From: Caldithrix abyssi DSM 13497
GTDB lineage: Bacteria > Electryoneota > AABM5-125-24 > Hatepunaeales > Hatepunaeaceae
Reading direction: 5' to 3'
DNA length: 64,000 bases
Assembly: GCA_945865405.1 (NCBI GenBank)
Contig: CAMBDS010000004.1
Coordinates: 62,001-126,000, forward strand
In this document: positions 41,884-51,101 of the stretch, one piece after another
How positions within the stretch are numbered: the first letter of the stretch is position 1
Layout: each line of letters starts with the position of its first letter
Program-made: the position numbers and the translations under genes
The notes under the pieces: model-generated
The model's input: only the letters and a program-made list of their open reading frames with translations
Told to the model about the DNA's origin: nothing
Database searches by the model: none

Positions 41884-44800
41884 TCACTTTACAAGGACAA
41901 CCTTGCGCGTTTCTACAAATGCACCTGCTTCCATTTTGACGAGGTAGATACCTGGCGGCAAGTTATCCGCGTCAAGCGAGAGGCTGTAATTCCCAGGAGT
42001 TGCGTTGACATCAGCGAGGGTTCGAATTAGCCTTCCATTTGTGTCGTAAAGATTCAGCCTTAATGCACCTTTGGATGCCACCGAGTAATCGATGCGGGTT
42101 GTCGAGTTGAACGGATTGGGGTAATTCGTTCCGAGTGACCACGAATAGACTTCACCCTCACCACGATCCATTATTCCGTTGGCAACATTAATATTAAGCC
42201 TGATCGGTAGTTGTATTGTGACGCCCGACATAGAGTCGATCACAGTAACAAAACCATTAACCGTCGTATCTGAAGGCATACCGAAGTTGCCAACGGTACA
42301 AAACAATGTCATTAATTCACCTGGAGCAACAACTCCCTTCCCTCCAATATCAATGCGGAACCATGATGATATTACTCCTCCAGCTGGATTTGTCACTGTG
42401 GTGTAGTAATTTAGCGGTCCGTTTCCTCGATTTCTAATGTATAGACCTCGCGGAAAGTTCAGGATTGGAGGGGGTGGTTGTAGCGAATCACGATGCTCAT
42501 GAATTTCCCGATCACTGTATGGGAAGCTGAATATTGGAGTCGGGTGCGTCATCACCATCCTTTCACTCAACTCATCCCCATTCAAGATTGTCAACTCTCG
42601 CTTTATTGGATTAAATCCTGCGTGACGAACTTCAATATAGTATATTCCCGGAAGAACGTCTTCGATCCTAAACTCGCCGTTATCGTCTGTAATGGTCTCC
42701 CAAAGCACTCCGAGACCGAGCGCAGTGATCCTTACTGATTCCCCAACGAACAACCTTCCGTTTGGTTCTGCAACTGCCCCGCTGATTGTCGCTTTATCGC
42801 CCGCTTCAGATTTTGGTGTTGTGACGAACAGTAGCCGCGACCCGGATCGCACTACCGGCGTAAACGCAGTCCCCGTCGAATCGAAGTTAACACCCAGACC
42901 TGTCTTCCCGTCAGGGCTTGAAATTCCGACTGAAGCAAACTGAGTTGGATCTCTTTCATCAAGAACATTGGTAATGGTTTTGTAATGAAACAGCAATGGA
43001 TTGTCGCCAGTCACCGTCGGATAATGTCTGACATCGAGAATTTGGACTTGAAAATTCAAGGAAACCGTAAGATCGGATTTGGGATGCATATTAAACCATT
43101 CGATGATAAAGCGGTTCTTCTCTTCATCATAGTAACTGTAAACACCAACCGGACTCACCTGAGGTCGCAAAGTTAAATTATCCCAGAATGGAGCAATCAT
43201 TCCGGCCGCACCACCTGTTGCCAATTCCATCCGTGCATTTTCAAAATTTACCGGTCTAACTTGTGAACCGACAGAGATGAAACCATTGTCGCAAACCGTT
43301 ATTGAATCGAACGTTTCTCCATAAAACTTAAAGGGGAACGGCATTGCTAAGGCAAACGCGCTGTCGAGTTGGCCACCTCCCAGAGGTATTATGGTTCCGA
43401 GTCCTTCTGCCACACTGGCTATTTCCTCCCAGTTAGTAAACGGAAATCTTACCCAGTTAGTATCGCTATCGTTGAGGCAGGTGTATCCGTAAGCATCTGC
43501 GGGCTCGGGACCCCGGTCTGCGCCTTCATTGACAAGGTCAATTGTGATTGGTATTACAGAATATGAGCTGTCAGTACTTAAGATCAACCTCAGTTTTGCG
43601 TCTTCGCCAGCAATCGCACCCGGTCTCGTCCTAAAGACAAAACGGTCTTGATTGGCTGGCCAACTATTTTGACCCGGTTGTATCCGTGGGTAAATCGCTT
43701 CACCATCGACAACTTCAAGACGCCAATCATCCGAAACCAGAGTAGCAATGCCTCCGGCAAAATTTGCATGTCCATTGTTGGAGACACGAGGAGCAAGGTT
43801 GATGTCGCGCCCAAGTTGGTAAGAAGGCTCAACCTCAAGGAGAGATAAAAGTGGAGCAATTGTGGTTATGCGTGCCAATGTTCTAAAGTTTCGGTCCCCG
43901 GTTGTCAGAACAAGCACAAGCTCAGGTGTAACGCCATCTGGAGTTTCGGGAAGTAAGGTTACGGGAATGTTCCCCTGGTACTCGACAGATTGACCAGCAG
44001 CAATATCGCCCAAATTGAACCTGACAACATCCATCTCGGTATAAAGCGAATGGCTTTCAGTTTGACCCGAAACATTTTCTGCAGCTCTATTACCAACATT
44101 GCGAACAGAGAACCCAAATGTGAATTGAGAGCCCGAACGAGGCCTTCCACTCGTAATTCTGACGTTTTCGACAACCAGATTTGGACGATTATTGTCTGCA
44201 ATATCGATTTCCTGCCATACAGGGCAGATGTTGCGCCCAGTTGCTGTAACATAGAGAACTCCAACCGGCAAACCGTCTTCGATATTGAAAGCGACATTAC
44301 CATCAGCATCGGTCATTCCGACAAGTTGAAGCGCCGGTTCGTGAGCAGGGTAATCCTCCGGGGCCGGTAATTGACCGGGGGCATAAAGTGTGACCGTTAC
44401 CCCTTCAATGGGTTCATTACCGTCAGCGAGAGTAACCATCACTCCAAGGTAATTTGTCCCGACAGTTAGCTCTTGCTCGAAAGTAATTTCAACCTGTTTC
44501 GGAACTGCAGTCCAGGGAAGGAGTCCCGGATCGCCGTAGAGATCGACGTCAGTTTGATACATTGGCAGGTCAGCGAGTCCATTTGGAAACCGTGTCTGCC
44601 ACTGCAATCCAAAAAGAGTTCGTGCCCATCCTATCGGAAGGTCGTGGTTGTACAACCCGCTGACAACTGTCTGCCATATCCCGTTGTTGTACTGGGTTGC
44701 GATCTGCCCCCAACCAGTCATCCAGATCACAGCTCCCTTCAAGTTTTCCCCGTCTCCTTCCCCATAGATCCACTCAGCCGGAAATTCGCCATGGCCGCAT

Positions 44801-46209
44801 AATGTGACACCGTAAGGAAAATGGCCATTGACATTTGGCTCTACATCTTCAAGATTATGTACCCATCCCATGATTTGGGCGCGACCTATCCAGACGTTTA
44901 AGCCTTGGTTGAACCACTCGGCCATGACGGGAGCAATGACCGTTCCCCCATTGTCGATATTTTCATTTTCGTATCTAAGAATATTCTGAAATCCGACTCG
45001 CCGCAGCGTTTCTTCACCCCACCGCACAGTGTTGAATGTCTCCAGATTAGCACCCTCATCGCCCCATGCCTGACAGGCGACTCCAGCTCTGACGAACCAC
45101 TCAGGATGCTCCATATCCGGGGTTTTTTCGTATGCAAGCTGACGATTGACGGCAAGCTCCATTCTATCTTCTGACCCTGCGGTAATGCGCCCTATTGCGA
45201 CGTCAACGTAGGATTCGTCATCGGGATTGTCCAATAATCCATACATAAAGTCAGCATGATTGGCGATCCCCTCCATGCTTGGAACACCAGTGAATGAAGG
45301 CATTGTCCATGGTGCTTCACCATGATTTAGCTCGCGGTCACCGATGATCAGTAGATACTCGAAAGGCTCTTCACCTGACTCAACGGCTTCATCATAAACC
45401 GCCTGAACATCGACCTTTATTGTGTTGGCTGTGGTACCTTCCGGATAGGCGATAACTTCCACCGAGTACCCCGCTTGGCGCTTCCATTCAAGTAACGGAA
45501 TCGCATACGGCAGACACTCCTCACGGGCAACTACCAGATAGCTTCCGGCGGGTCTGTTGAGCGTGAGTTCGTCACGTACGGGGTTGTCATCGGTGAAAGC
45601 AGAAAAAACTTTACTTAATACCCTTGTGTCTTCGCCGACAAAATTCGATGAATTCTTCTGCAATTCGCCAGATATCGTCACTTCTATGTCTGAGTTGAAG
45701 ATGTAATCGTTTGTTTTTGAATCGTATTGTACGGGAAAAACAGTGACAGGGAGGAGGGTAGTTCCACGAAATGAGACTGGTTCACCAACAGTATAATTGG
45801 TTTCTGGATACAAGAGGTTGCCATCTTTTGGCTCGAACTTTTCGAACTTGCTGGTTGACGGGTTGAATCTTGTGACATGATTCCCGGCGCCAACTCGACT
45901 GACAGAATTCACGTCAACCAAAACTTGAGGATGACTGCCTCGTCGAATTTGTATATATCGCGTCGAGGTTGGCAGAGTTGGTGAGTTCACGCCAAAATAG
46001 AGGCCACTTTCAGAGTTCATCGACTGAATCTGCGATGGTTCCGCTCGTTGAAACTGCGCGATCTGATCGTCTGAAGTTATCAACCTGTAGGAAATTCTAT
46101 TGCTCGATTCGGTTATGAGCGTGCTTTCAGCTTGAAAAGCACTCGCAATTACCGTAATACAAAGGGTCGCGGCTCCTGCCCACAGATGCAAAACGTTGCG
46201 ACGGTTCAT
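41884..46209 (-). CDS. Secreted C25 (gingipain)-like protein with C-terminal sorting domain, likely inactive
   Basis: The 1441-residue protein starts at ATG 46209 (GAGGAG six bases upstream) with a signal peptide. A propeptide-like region and a C25 domain follow (about 220-590), with 'YLLIIGDRE', 'DVAIGRITA' and the His site 'CGHGEFPAEW' (His473). About 25 residues later, where C25 peptidases carry the catalytic Cys, the sequence is 'VIWMTGWGQ' with no Cys. Further on are a CARDB-like domain, a beta-rich 'PFPFKFYGETFDSI' module, a carboxypeptidase-regulatory repeat (about 1150-1225) and a C-terminal YPNPFN sorting domain of the T9SS type A kind. It is probably cell-surface or secreted. Confidence 0.92.
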   Translation of the reverse strand: MNRRNVLHLWAGAATLCITVIASAFQAESTLITESSNRISYRLITSDDQIAQFQRAEPSQIQSMNSESGLYFGVNSPTLPTSTRYIQIRRGSHPQVLVDVNSVSRVGAGNHVTRFNPSTSKFEKFEPKDGNLLYPETNYTVGEPVSFRGTTLLPVTVFPVQYDSKTNDYIFNSDIEVTISGELQKNSSNFVGEDTRVLSKVFSAFTDDNPVRDELTLNRPAGSYLVVAREECLPYAIPLLEWKRQAGYSVEVIAYPEGTTANTIKVDVQAVYDEAVESGEEPFEYLLIIGDRELNHGEAPWTMPSFTGVPSMEGIANHADFMYGLLDNPDDESYVDVAIGRITAGSEDRMELAVNRQLAYEKTPDMEHPEWFVRAGVACQAWGDEGANLETFNTVRWGEETLRRVGFQNILRYENENIDNGGTVIAPVMAEWFNQGLNVWIGRAQIMGWVHNLEDVEPNVNGHFPYGVTLCGHGEFPAEWIYGEGDGENLKGAVIWMTGWGQIATQYNNGIWQTVVSGLYNHDLPIGWARTLFGLQWQTRFPNGLADLPMYQTDVDLYGDPGLLPWTAVPKQVEITFEQELTVGTNYLGVMVTLADGNEPIEGVTVTLYAPGQLPAPEDYPAHEPALQLVGMTDADGNVAFNIEDGLPVGVLYVTATGRNICPVWQEIDIADNNRPNLVVENVRITSGRPRSGSQFTFGFSVRNVGNRAAENVSGQTESHSLYTEMDVVRFNLGDIAAGQSVEYQGNIPVTLLPETPDGVTPELVLVLTTGDRNFRTLARITTIAPLLSLLEVEPSYQLGRDINLAPRVSNNGHANFAGGIATLVSDDWRLEVVDGEAIYPRIQPGQNSWPANQDRFVFRTRPGAIAGEDAKLRLILSTDSSYSVIPITIDLVNEGADRGPEPADAYGYTCLNDSDTNWVRFPFTNWEEIASVAEGLGTIIPLGGGQLDSAFALAMPFPFKFYGETFDSITVCDNGFISVGSQVRPVNFENARMELATGGAAGMIAPFWDNLTLRPQVSPVGVYSYYDEEKNRFIIEWFNMHPKSDLTVSLNFQVQILDVRHYPTVTGDNPLLFHYKTITNVLDERDPTQFASVGISSPDGKTGLGVNFDSTGTAFTPVVRSGSRLLFVTTPKSEAGDKATISGAVAEPNGRLFVGESVRITALGLGVLWETITDDNGEFRIEDVLPGIYYIEVRHAGFNPIKRELTILNGDELSERMVMTHPTPIFSFPYSDREIHEHRDSLQPPPPILNFPRGLYIRNRGNGPLNYYTTVTNPAGGVISSWFRIDIGGKGVVAPGELMTLFCTVGNFGMPSDTTVNGFVTVIDSMSGVTIQLPIRLNINVANGIMDRGEGEVYSWSLGTNYPNPFNSTTRIDYSVASKGALRLNLYDTNGRLIRTLADVNATPGNYSLSLDADNLPPGIYLVKMEAGAFVETRKVVLVK

Positions 46210-46282
46210 TTTCAACTCCTCGTGTTTCGTCCAGTACAATTAGGGATAACGACTCAAGAAAAGAGACTAAGTCACTACTCAT

Positions 46283-46311
46283 ATTATAATCATTTTCTGT
46301 CCCATCACCAA
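46283..46311 (-). promoter_or_regulatory. Candidate promoter of the C25-like gene
   Basis: On the minus strand TTGGTG (46311-46306) and a perfect TATAAT (46288-46283) are separated by 17 bases, placing a start near 46276 and a leader of about 65 bases. The -35 box is weak (three of six). Confidence 0.5.
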
Positions 46312-46353
46312 ATAGCTTTATATGCTTGCAGTTCATTTGATCTACTTCAAGAC

Positions 46354-46382
46354 TTGCGACGTAAGTCCAAGCCGATTATATT
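46354..46382 (+). promoter_or_regulatory. Promoter of tRNA-Phe
   Basis: TTGCGA (46354-46359) and TATATT (46377-46382) are spaced by exactly 17 bases. Transcription would begin near 46389, about 33 bases before the mature tRNA 5' end. Confidence 0.6.
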
Positions 46383-46421
46383 ATCATTTTTAGCGAGTCA
46401 GCGATTGCGTCTCGCTGCAGA

Positions 46422-46497
46422 GGCGCTTTAGCTCAGCTGGTAGAGCAATGGACTGAAAATCCATGTGTCCCCAGTTCGATTCTGGGAGGCGCCACCA
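46422..46497 (+). tRNA. tRNA-Phe (anticodon GAA), CCA encoded
   Basis: Acceptor GGCGCTT (46422-46428) pairs with AGGCGCC (46487-46493, one T-G wobble). The anticodon stem ATGGA/TCCAT encloses CTGAAAA with GAA at 46455-46457, and the T arm is CCCAG/CTGGG around TTCGATT. The discriminator A46494 is followed by an encoded CCA, in contrast to the tRNA-Lys of this window. Confidence 0.97.
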
Positions 46498-46498
46498 A

Positions 46499-46526
46499 AC
46501 GGGTTGCCTGACGCTGGGCAGCCCGT
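46499..46526 (+). terminator. Hairpin after tRNA-Phe
   Basis: ACGGGTTGCC (46499-46508) pairs with GGCAGCCCGT (46517-46526) with one wobble over an 8-base loop. The following CTTGCATTT is only weakly T-rich, so termination may be partial and ogt could be co-transcribed. Confidence 0.55.
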
Positions 46527-46550
46527 CTTGCATTTAAGGAGATCACTTCG

Positions 46551-47054
46551 ATGCCGAAAGACATGAAAAAAAAGTATATCATTTTCCCATCACAAATCGG
46601 CGAGATTAGGGTCGAGGGACTACCTGACCTCGTTACCCGCTTGAGGTTGCCCGGCGAAATGGCGTCAGATTTTGAAGACCTCGAGATACTTGGCGCGAAT
46701 GAGGCATATCCTGCACTAGAGGAAGCCGCCGAATGGCTTAATAAGTACTTTGCTGGCGAAGCCGTCACTTGGGAAATTCACGCCAAACCATCCTTTAATG
46801 GTTTTACGGCAAAAATTTACGAATCGTTGTTAAAAGTGCCTTTTGGAGTGACAGTCAGTTACGGCGAACTCGCCGAAATGGCTGGCAATCGTAATGCTGC
46901 TCGAGCCGTCGGACGTGCTATGGCAACAAATCCGTTAGCGATTTTGATCCCATGTCACCGGGTACTTGGATCGGATGGCAGTCTTCACGGTTACGGCGGT
47001 GGGTTGCCAATGAAGAAAGCGTTACTCGAACACGAGGGAGTCGCTTTCCGGTGA
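46551..47054 (+). CDS. ogt: Methylated-DNA-protein cysteine methyltransferase
   Basis: This suicide enzyme takes methyl or alkyl groups from O6-alkylguanine in DNA onto its own Cys. The 167-residue protein has the conserved 'VPFGVTVSYGELAEMAG' helix region, the DNA-binding Arg in 'NAARAVGRAMATNP', the active site PCHRV with Cys135, and the closing 'GYGGGLPMKKALLEHEG'. No Ada-type regulatory domain is present. An AAGGAG site lies upstream of the ATG. It sits between tRNA-Phe and a TerC gene. Confidence 0.95.
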   Translation: MPKDMKKKYIIFPSQIGEIRVEGLPDLVTRLRLPGEMASDFEDLEILGANEAYPALEEAAEWLNKYFAGEAVTWEIHAKPSFNGFTAKIYESLLKVPFGVTVSYGELAEMAGNRNAARAVGRAMATNPLAILIPCHRVLGSDGSLHGYGGGLPMKKALLEHEGVAFR

Positions 47055-47123
47055 AGAATTCTGCCATGAACTCCAAATCGTTCTTCCCCTTCATATTCCG
47101 GCGTAAAGTAAAGATCGGTCTCG

Positions 47124-47948
47124 ATGTCTCCTAAACGCTCTCTCGTTATGGTTGCCGCCTGGTTTGGGGCTGCAATGATCTTTGCGGCCGGTATGTTCCA
47201 CTTCAAGGGACCTACCATCGGCATGGAGTTCCTGACCTGTTATCTGATCGAATGGTCCCTTTCGATTGACAATCTATTTGTCTTTATAATGATTTTCCAA
47301 GCTTTCGGGATTGAGCCAAAATCTCAGAAGCGAGCGTTGCAATGGGGGATTATTGGTGCGATTGTTTCGCGCCTCGTATTTATTGTTATTGGCCTTGGCA
47401 TCGTTTCGTTGTTTGAACCTGTGATGTATCTCTTCGGTGCAATTCTGATTTACAGCGCTTACAAGATGATATTTGTCGTTGAAGAAGAGATCGACATCAT
47501 GGACAACAAAATCATCAAGTTCGTTCGGAGGTTCATACCGATTACCAAGGAACTGGATGGACATAAGTTCTTTGTCAGAAAATCGGATGGAATTATGGCC
47601 ACGCCCCTTTTTTTAACTCTTGTCGTAATCGAAATTTTTGACCTGATGTTCGCCATCGATTCAATCCCCGCTGCGTTTGCGATTTCTCGTCATGCATTGG
47701 TGATCCTCTCAGCGAACATATTTGCCATTTTAGGCTTAAGATCCCTTTATTTCCTCTTAGCCCACGCCAATAACATATTCGTTTATCTCAGATACGGTAT
47801 TGGATTTGTGCTCGCATTTGTAGGTGTTAAAATGTTGATTAATCATTATTACAAGATCGACATTTTTGTTTCCCTTTCGATTGTCATCGGGACTCTTGCC
47901 ATTTCAATAGCATTATCGTGGCTTAAGTCACGTCAAATAAAATCATAG
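47124..47948 (+). CDS. TerC/Alx family integral membrane protein
   Basis: The 274-residue protein has about seven membrane segments and the family signature 'EFLTCYLIEWSLSIDNLFVF' (acidic residues in membrane helices). The repeated counterpart 'VVIEIFDLMFAIDSIPAAFAIS' and 'FAILGLRSLYFLL' are also present. TerC/Alx proteins are linked to metal (manganese) export at the membrane. The first helix of longer homologues such as E. coli Alx (321) is missing; an in-frame TAA lies five codons upstream of the ATG, so the gene really starts here or is truncated. Confidence 0.92.
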   Translation: MSPKRSLVMVAAWFGAAMIFAAGMFHFKGPTIGMEFLTCYLIEWSLSIDNLFVFIMIFQAFGIEPKSQKRALQWGIIGAIVSRLVFIVIGLGIVSLFEPVMYLFGAILIYSAYKMIFVVEEEIDIMDNKIIKFVRRFIPITKELDGHKFFVRKSDGIMATPLFLTLVVIEIFDLMFAIDSIPAAFAISRHALVILSANIFAILGLRSLYFLLAHANNIFVYLRYGIGFVLAFVGVKMLINHYYKIDIFVSLSIVIGTLAISIALSWLKSRQIKS

Positions 47949-48033
47949 CATTACCGGTCCAATTTTTAACATTTTTTTGCCGGATCAAATTTGATTTCTT
48001 GGCGCAAGTTCCAAAGCATCTAGTCAGGATTCC

Positions 48034-48924
48034 ATGCATCTTCCAATTTATTTTGATGGTTCACTTCTTCGCTGCCTTGTAATCGGAGGAGGACTGTCTG
48101 TTTTACGCAAAATCGAACTCTTCCTTGAAGCCGGTGCAACGGTCAATGTCATTTCATCGCAAGCCGATTTTAAAATCGTTGTTCTGGCAAGTCTTAACAA
48201 AATCAAATGGGAACAGCGGACATTCTCGATTGAAGACGCTGATGGTTTTGATTTGGTCATTATCGGTAAGGAAGACGTCCCCAATAAGGCTGGGTTAGTC
48301 ACTGAATTGCGAAGGCGCAACCTGCCCGTAAACGTATGTGGTGACCCGGCGTTAAGTACGTTCTTCATTCCGGCAATTGTGCGTGAAGGTGAGATGACCG
48401 TAGCAGTGTCGAGCGGAGGGCAAGCTCCTTTCCTTGCTGTTGAATTTGCTCAGCGACTCGGATCGGCGGCCAAAGGTTGGGGAAACTGGCTAAAATTGGC
48501 TTCCCGTTTTAGGGCAGCTGTCGACAAAAGCACCAAAGTACCAGAGCGCAAAAAAGAGTACTACACAAGCTTCATAAAAATTGGTCCGGTTGATCTTCAG
48601 CCGATGCCGCTCGAAAAGACGTCCATTGTCGAGTGGTTACAAATTCTGAAACACTCACAGCGCCCTGGCGTTTCTCCCAGACCAGTTCCAGCGGTAGCGC
48701 CTATTACCAAACCTGCAAGAGTTACCGGATTTATGCCAAGATCGACCTATGCCGCAGGGTACTCAGCAGTTGAAACCGATCTAATTCCTCCACCCAACGA
48801 AGTAGGAGTCCAAACCAACGACTCTCCACCTGATTGGGAGGGGCGATATGCTGCCGAACTTGGTGCACCATATCGTGTCACTGATAAACCTAAGTCTCCT
48901 GAAAAGGAAGAAAAGAACGACTAA
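48034..48924 (+). CDS. Precorrin-2 dehydrogenase / sirohaem synthase N-terminal-like protein
   Basis: The first 200 residues match the Met8/CysG N-terminal NAD-binding module: 'CLVIGGGLSVLRKIELFLEAGA', 'NVCGDPALSTFFIPAIV' and 'MTVAVSSGGQAPFLAVEFAQRL'. Such enzymes oxidise precorrin-2 to sirohydrochlorin and may insert iron. The remaining 95 residues form a Pro-rich, apparently disordered tail not seen in standard homologues. AGGA precedes the ATG. No other tetrapyrrole gene is adjacent, but this cell needs much haem for its cytochromes. The catalytic Asp position should be checked by alignment. Confidence 0.85.
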   Translation: MHLPIYFDGSLLRCLVIGGGLSVLRKIELFLEAGATVNVISSQADFKIVVLASLNKIKWEQRTFSIEDADGFDLVIIGKEDVPNKAGLVTELRRRNLPVNVCGDPALSTFFIPAIVREGEMTVAVSSGGQAPFLAVEFAQRLGSAAKGWGNWLKLASRFRAAVDKSTKVPERKKEYYTSFIKIGPVDLQPMPLEKTSIVEWLQILKHSQRPGVSPRPVPAVAPITKPARVTGFMPRSTYAAGYSAVETDLIPPPNEVGVQTNDSPPDWEGRYAAELGAPYRVTDKPKSPEKEEKND

Positions 48925-48951
48925 TTTTCCAGAACAGCACGTTAAAAGTAG

Positions 48952-48984
48952 AAAAAGCGTCACTGCATTGCAGTGACGCTTTTT
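48952..48984. terminator. Bidirectional intrinsic terminator
   Basis: AAAAAGCGTCACTGCA (48952-48967) is perfectly complementary to 48969-48984. The A5/T5 ends provide U-tracts in both directions. It lies between the convergent precorrin-2 dehydrogenase-like gene and the aminotransferase gene. Confidence 0.92.
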
Positions 48985-49002
48985 CTTTAAATCCTTTACT
49001 TC

Positions 49003-50094
49003 TTATTTCCAGCACAATTCGTACACTTCGCGCAGTTTTTCCAACCACTCCCTCAAATCTGAATTAGGGGCTGTTAAACCGATCCTGAATCCAGATGGAT
49101 CACGAAAGAATCGTCCCGGTGTGATCAGTATGTTATGTTTTTCTAATAATATTTGGCAAAATGCGTCGGTGTTTGCCGCTTCGGGCTGTCTGACAAAAAT
49201 CACCAGCCCACCGTCTGGCTTCGAATACGAAACCTTGCCCCAATCATCCAAAAATTCGACAATGTACTTTCTGTTTTCGTCTGCCCTTTTTCTTGCTTTT
49301 TTAAGAAGAGTATCCGCCGCGCCAGTCTCCAGCAGCCTCAACGCCAAAGCTTCATTGAAAACCGACTGGGTCCCTTGAGTGTAATCGAGCTGTCTCTGAA
49401 TTTTGTATATGATGTCCGGCGGCCCAACTATCCACCCGCATCTGAGTCCCGACAGCCCCCAAGCTTTAGTTAGGCTTCCCGTCGTGATGATCCGGTCATG
49501 GAATGCGGCAACGCTTTGCCACTCGAGCCCGGACTTGAAAGGAAGGAATATCTCATCGACTAACAGCCACCCATCTCTCGCGGCGATTTTGTCGGCAATC
49601 GAAAGGAAAACTTCCGGTGGTTGATAGACCCCTGTTGGATTGTGAAGATTGGTAGTGACAATGAGTTTTGGATCAGAAAATACTTCGAACGGAAGGTCAG
49701 GGTCGATCCGATATTTTTCTTCCGGTAGTCGTTTGAAGTACAAGGGGGGGACGTCGGATGAGGCCGCTACGACCGAGACCATCGGCTGGTATACAGGAGA
49801 CTCAAGCACTACCTGATCGCCAGGTCCGATCATCGTAGAGATAACTGCGAAATTTGCCCCACTTGCGCCGGGTGCAAGGGCTATTCTATCGACGCTTACA
49901 CCGAACTTAGTCGCAAGCCATTCTTTCAGCGGGGGATAGCCATAGGGATTTCCTCCCGAAAGTGGCAAATCTGCGGTCGAAACGCCCAATTCCTCAAGCG
50001 AATCTGGGCCATGAATCCCGCTCGATGCGAGATCGCAATAACCAACTGGCTTAGCTTTTAGCCATTCGAAATGATCGATAACGCCAAAATTCAC
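49003..50094 (-). CDS. PLP-dependent aminotransferase class I/II
   Basis: The 363-residue enzyme has the fold type I core: 'GNPYGYPPLKEWLA', 'NLHNPTGVYQPPEV' and 'WLLVDEIFLPF'. The PLP-binding Lys is in 'TTGSLTKAWGLSGLRCGW', and a C-terminal Arg in 'FRIGLT' binds the substrate carboxylate. It is shorter than typical AspC (about 400) and likely cytoplasmic. The amino-acid specificity cannot be told. Its ATG overlaps the TGA of the lipid kinase gene (ATGA), so the two are translationally coupled. Confidence 0.92.
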   Translation of the reverse strand: MNFGVIDHFEWLKAKPVGYCDLASSGIHGPDSLEELGVSTADLPLSGGNPYGYPPLKEWLATKFGVSVDRIALAPGASGANFAVISTMIGPGDQVVLESPVYQPMVSVVAASSDVPPLYFKRLPEEKYRIDPDLPFEVFSDPKLIVTTNLHNPTGVYQPPEVFLSIADKIAARDGWLLVDEIFLPFKSGLEWQSVAAFHDRIITTGSLTKAWGLSGLRCGWIVGPPDIIYKIQRQLDYTQGTQSVFNEALALRLLETGAADTLLKKARKRADENRKYIVEFLDDWGKVSYSKPDGGLVIFVRQPEAANTDAFCQILLEKHNILITPGRFFRDPSGFRIGLTAPNSDLREWLEKLREVYELCWK

Positions 50095-51083
50095 GATAAT
50101 TTTTCTTTTCTACAGATGATCTTTAGCGCAGCGGGGATCACCTTGATCGTGATTTCTTCTCCGCTAGAAACAGGATAGCCATCGAGATGGATATTTCCGG
50201 CAATTTGACGATGGATAACCAGCTCACTTGCCAACCTTCGTACATAACCGGGAATTGTGTCGGTTCGTTGCCGAAACATTTCCGGAGTGTACTTCAGGAC
50301 GCCAAGCAGATCCTGCCGCGGGATCATGCAGATGTCAAGAAGTCCGTCATCAGTACGGGCTTCTGGAGATATTGTCACATTTACCCCCAACTCACGCATG
50401 TTGGCAACGCTCAACATCATTGGGCGTCCGCTGAAGTGCCAGCCGCCAGGTTCGGCATAAATCTCGACCTGCTGAGGTTCGTATTGAAGGAATGTGGAGA
50501 GTGCGGCAGTGGCATAGGGAAAGATACCACGAACCTTACTGCCCTCGAATACTGAGGCAATAACTGCTTCCCATCCGATACCGCAGGTTACGAGGAAAAT
50601 TCGATCATCGACGCTCCCTACGTCGATGGTCGCGATGTCTGGCTCCTTAAGTAATTTCAGCGCTTTTTCTAGTTGAAGAGGGATCCCGACGTTCCGCGCA
50701 AATCCATTACCGGATCCAGTCGGAATCACGCCCAAAATCGTGTCTGTTCCGATCAGACCCTGCGCGGTCATATTAACTGTGCCGTCGCCACCAACGGCGA
50801 CAACCATAAAAGCTCCCTCGTTTGCTTCACGATGAGCAATCTCACGGACATGAGCCGGATTGTGAGATTTTATTATAGAGACTTCCTGATCATCAGTTCC
50901 AAAGTAGCTTAAGATCAAATTTTGCAAGCGACTGACGAATTTGGGAGCGCCAGATTTAGGATTAATTATGAAGAGAGTTCTCAGAGCAAAACCTGTAATG
51001 AATTTGGGTGACTTTATACCGACAGGATAATTTCGATCTATTTCATTAGCCTCAATATACTTTTTCTGCCGAGCATAACGCAA
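50091..51083 (-). CDS. Diacylglycerol kinase family (YegS/BmrU-like) lipid kinase
   Basis: The 330-residue protein shows 'LFIINPKSG' and 'VAVGGDGTVNMTAQGL' (GGDGT nucleotide-binding motif), followed by 'IPTGSGNGFARN' and a C-terminal beta-sandwich with 'DGLLDICMI' and 'IHLDGYPV'. Members phosphorylate diacylglycerol or related lipids in the cytoplasmic face of the membrane. TTG 51083 is the only normal start; about 35 residues precede the domain, which is longer than usual. It is coupled to the aminotransferase gene. Confidence 0.92.
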   Translation of the reverse strand: MRYARQKKYIEANEIDRNYPVGIKSPKFITGFALRTLFIINPKSGAPKFVSRLQNLILSYFGTDDQEVSIIKSHNPAHVREIAHREANEGAFMVVAVGGDGTVNMTAQGLIGTDTILGVIPTGSGNGFARNVGIPLQLEKALKLLKEPDIATIDVGSVDDRIFLVTCGIGWEAVIASVFEGSKVRGIFPYATAALSTFLQYEPQQVEIYAEPGGWHFSGRPMMLSVANMRELGVNVTISPEARTDDGLLDICMIPRQDLLGVLKYTPEMFRQRTDTIPGYVRRLASELVIHRQIAGNIHLDGYPVSSGEEITIKVIPAALKIICRKEKLS

Positions 51084-51101
51084 TTACAAGTCCCATCTCC
51101 T

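Noticed and set aside
46559-47134. Possible extension of TerC upstream to recover its first membrane helix
   Set aside because: An in-frame TAA stands five codons before the ATG and the other frames do not encode a convincing TerC helix.
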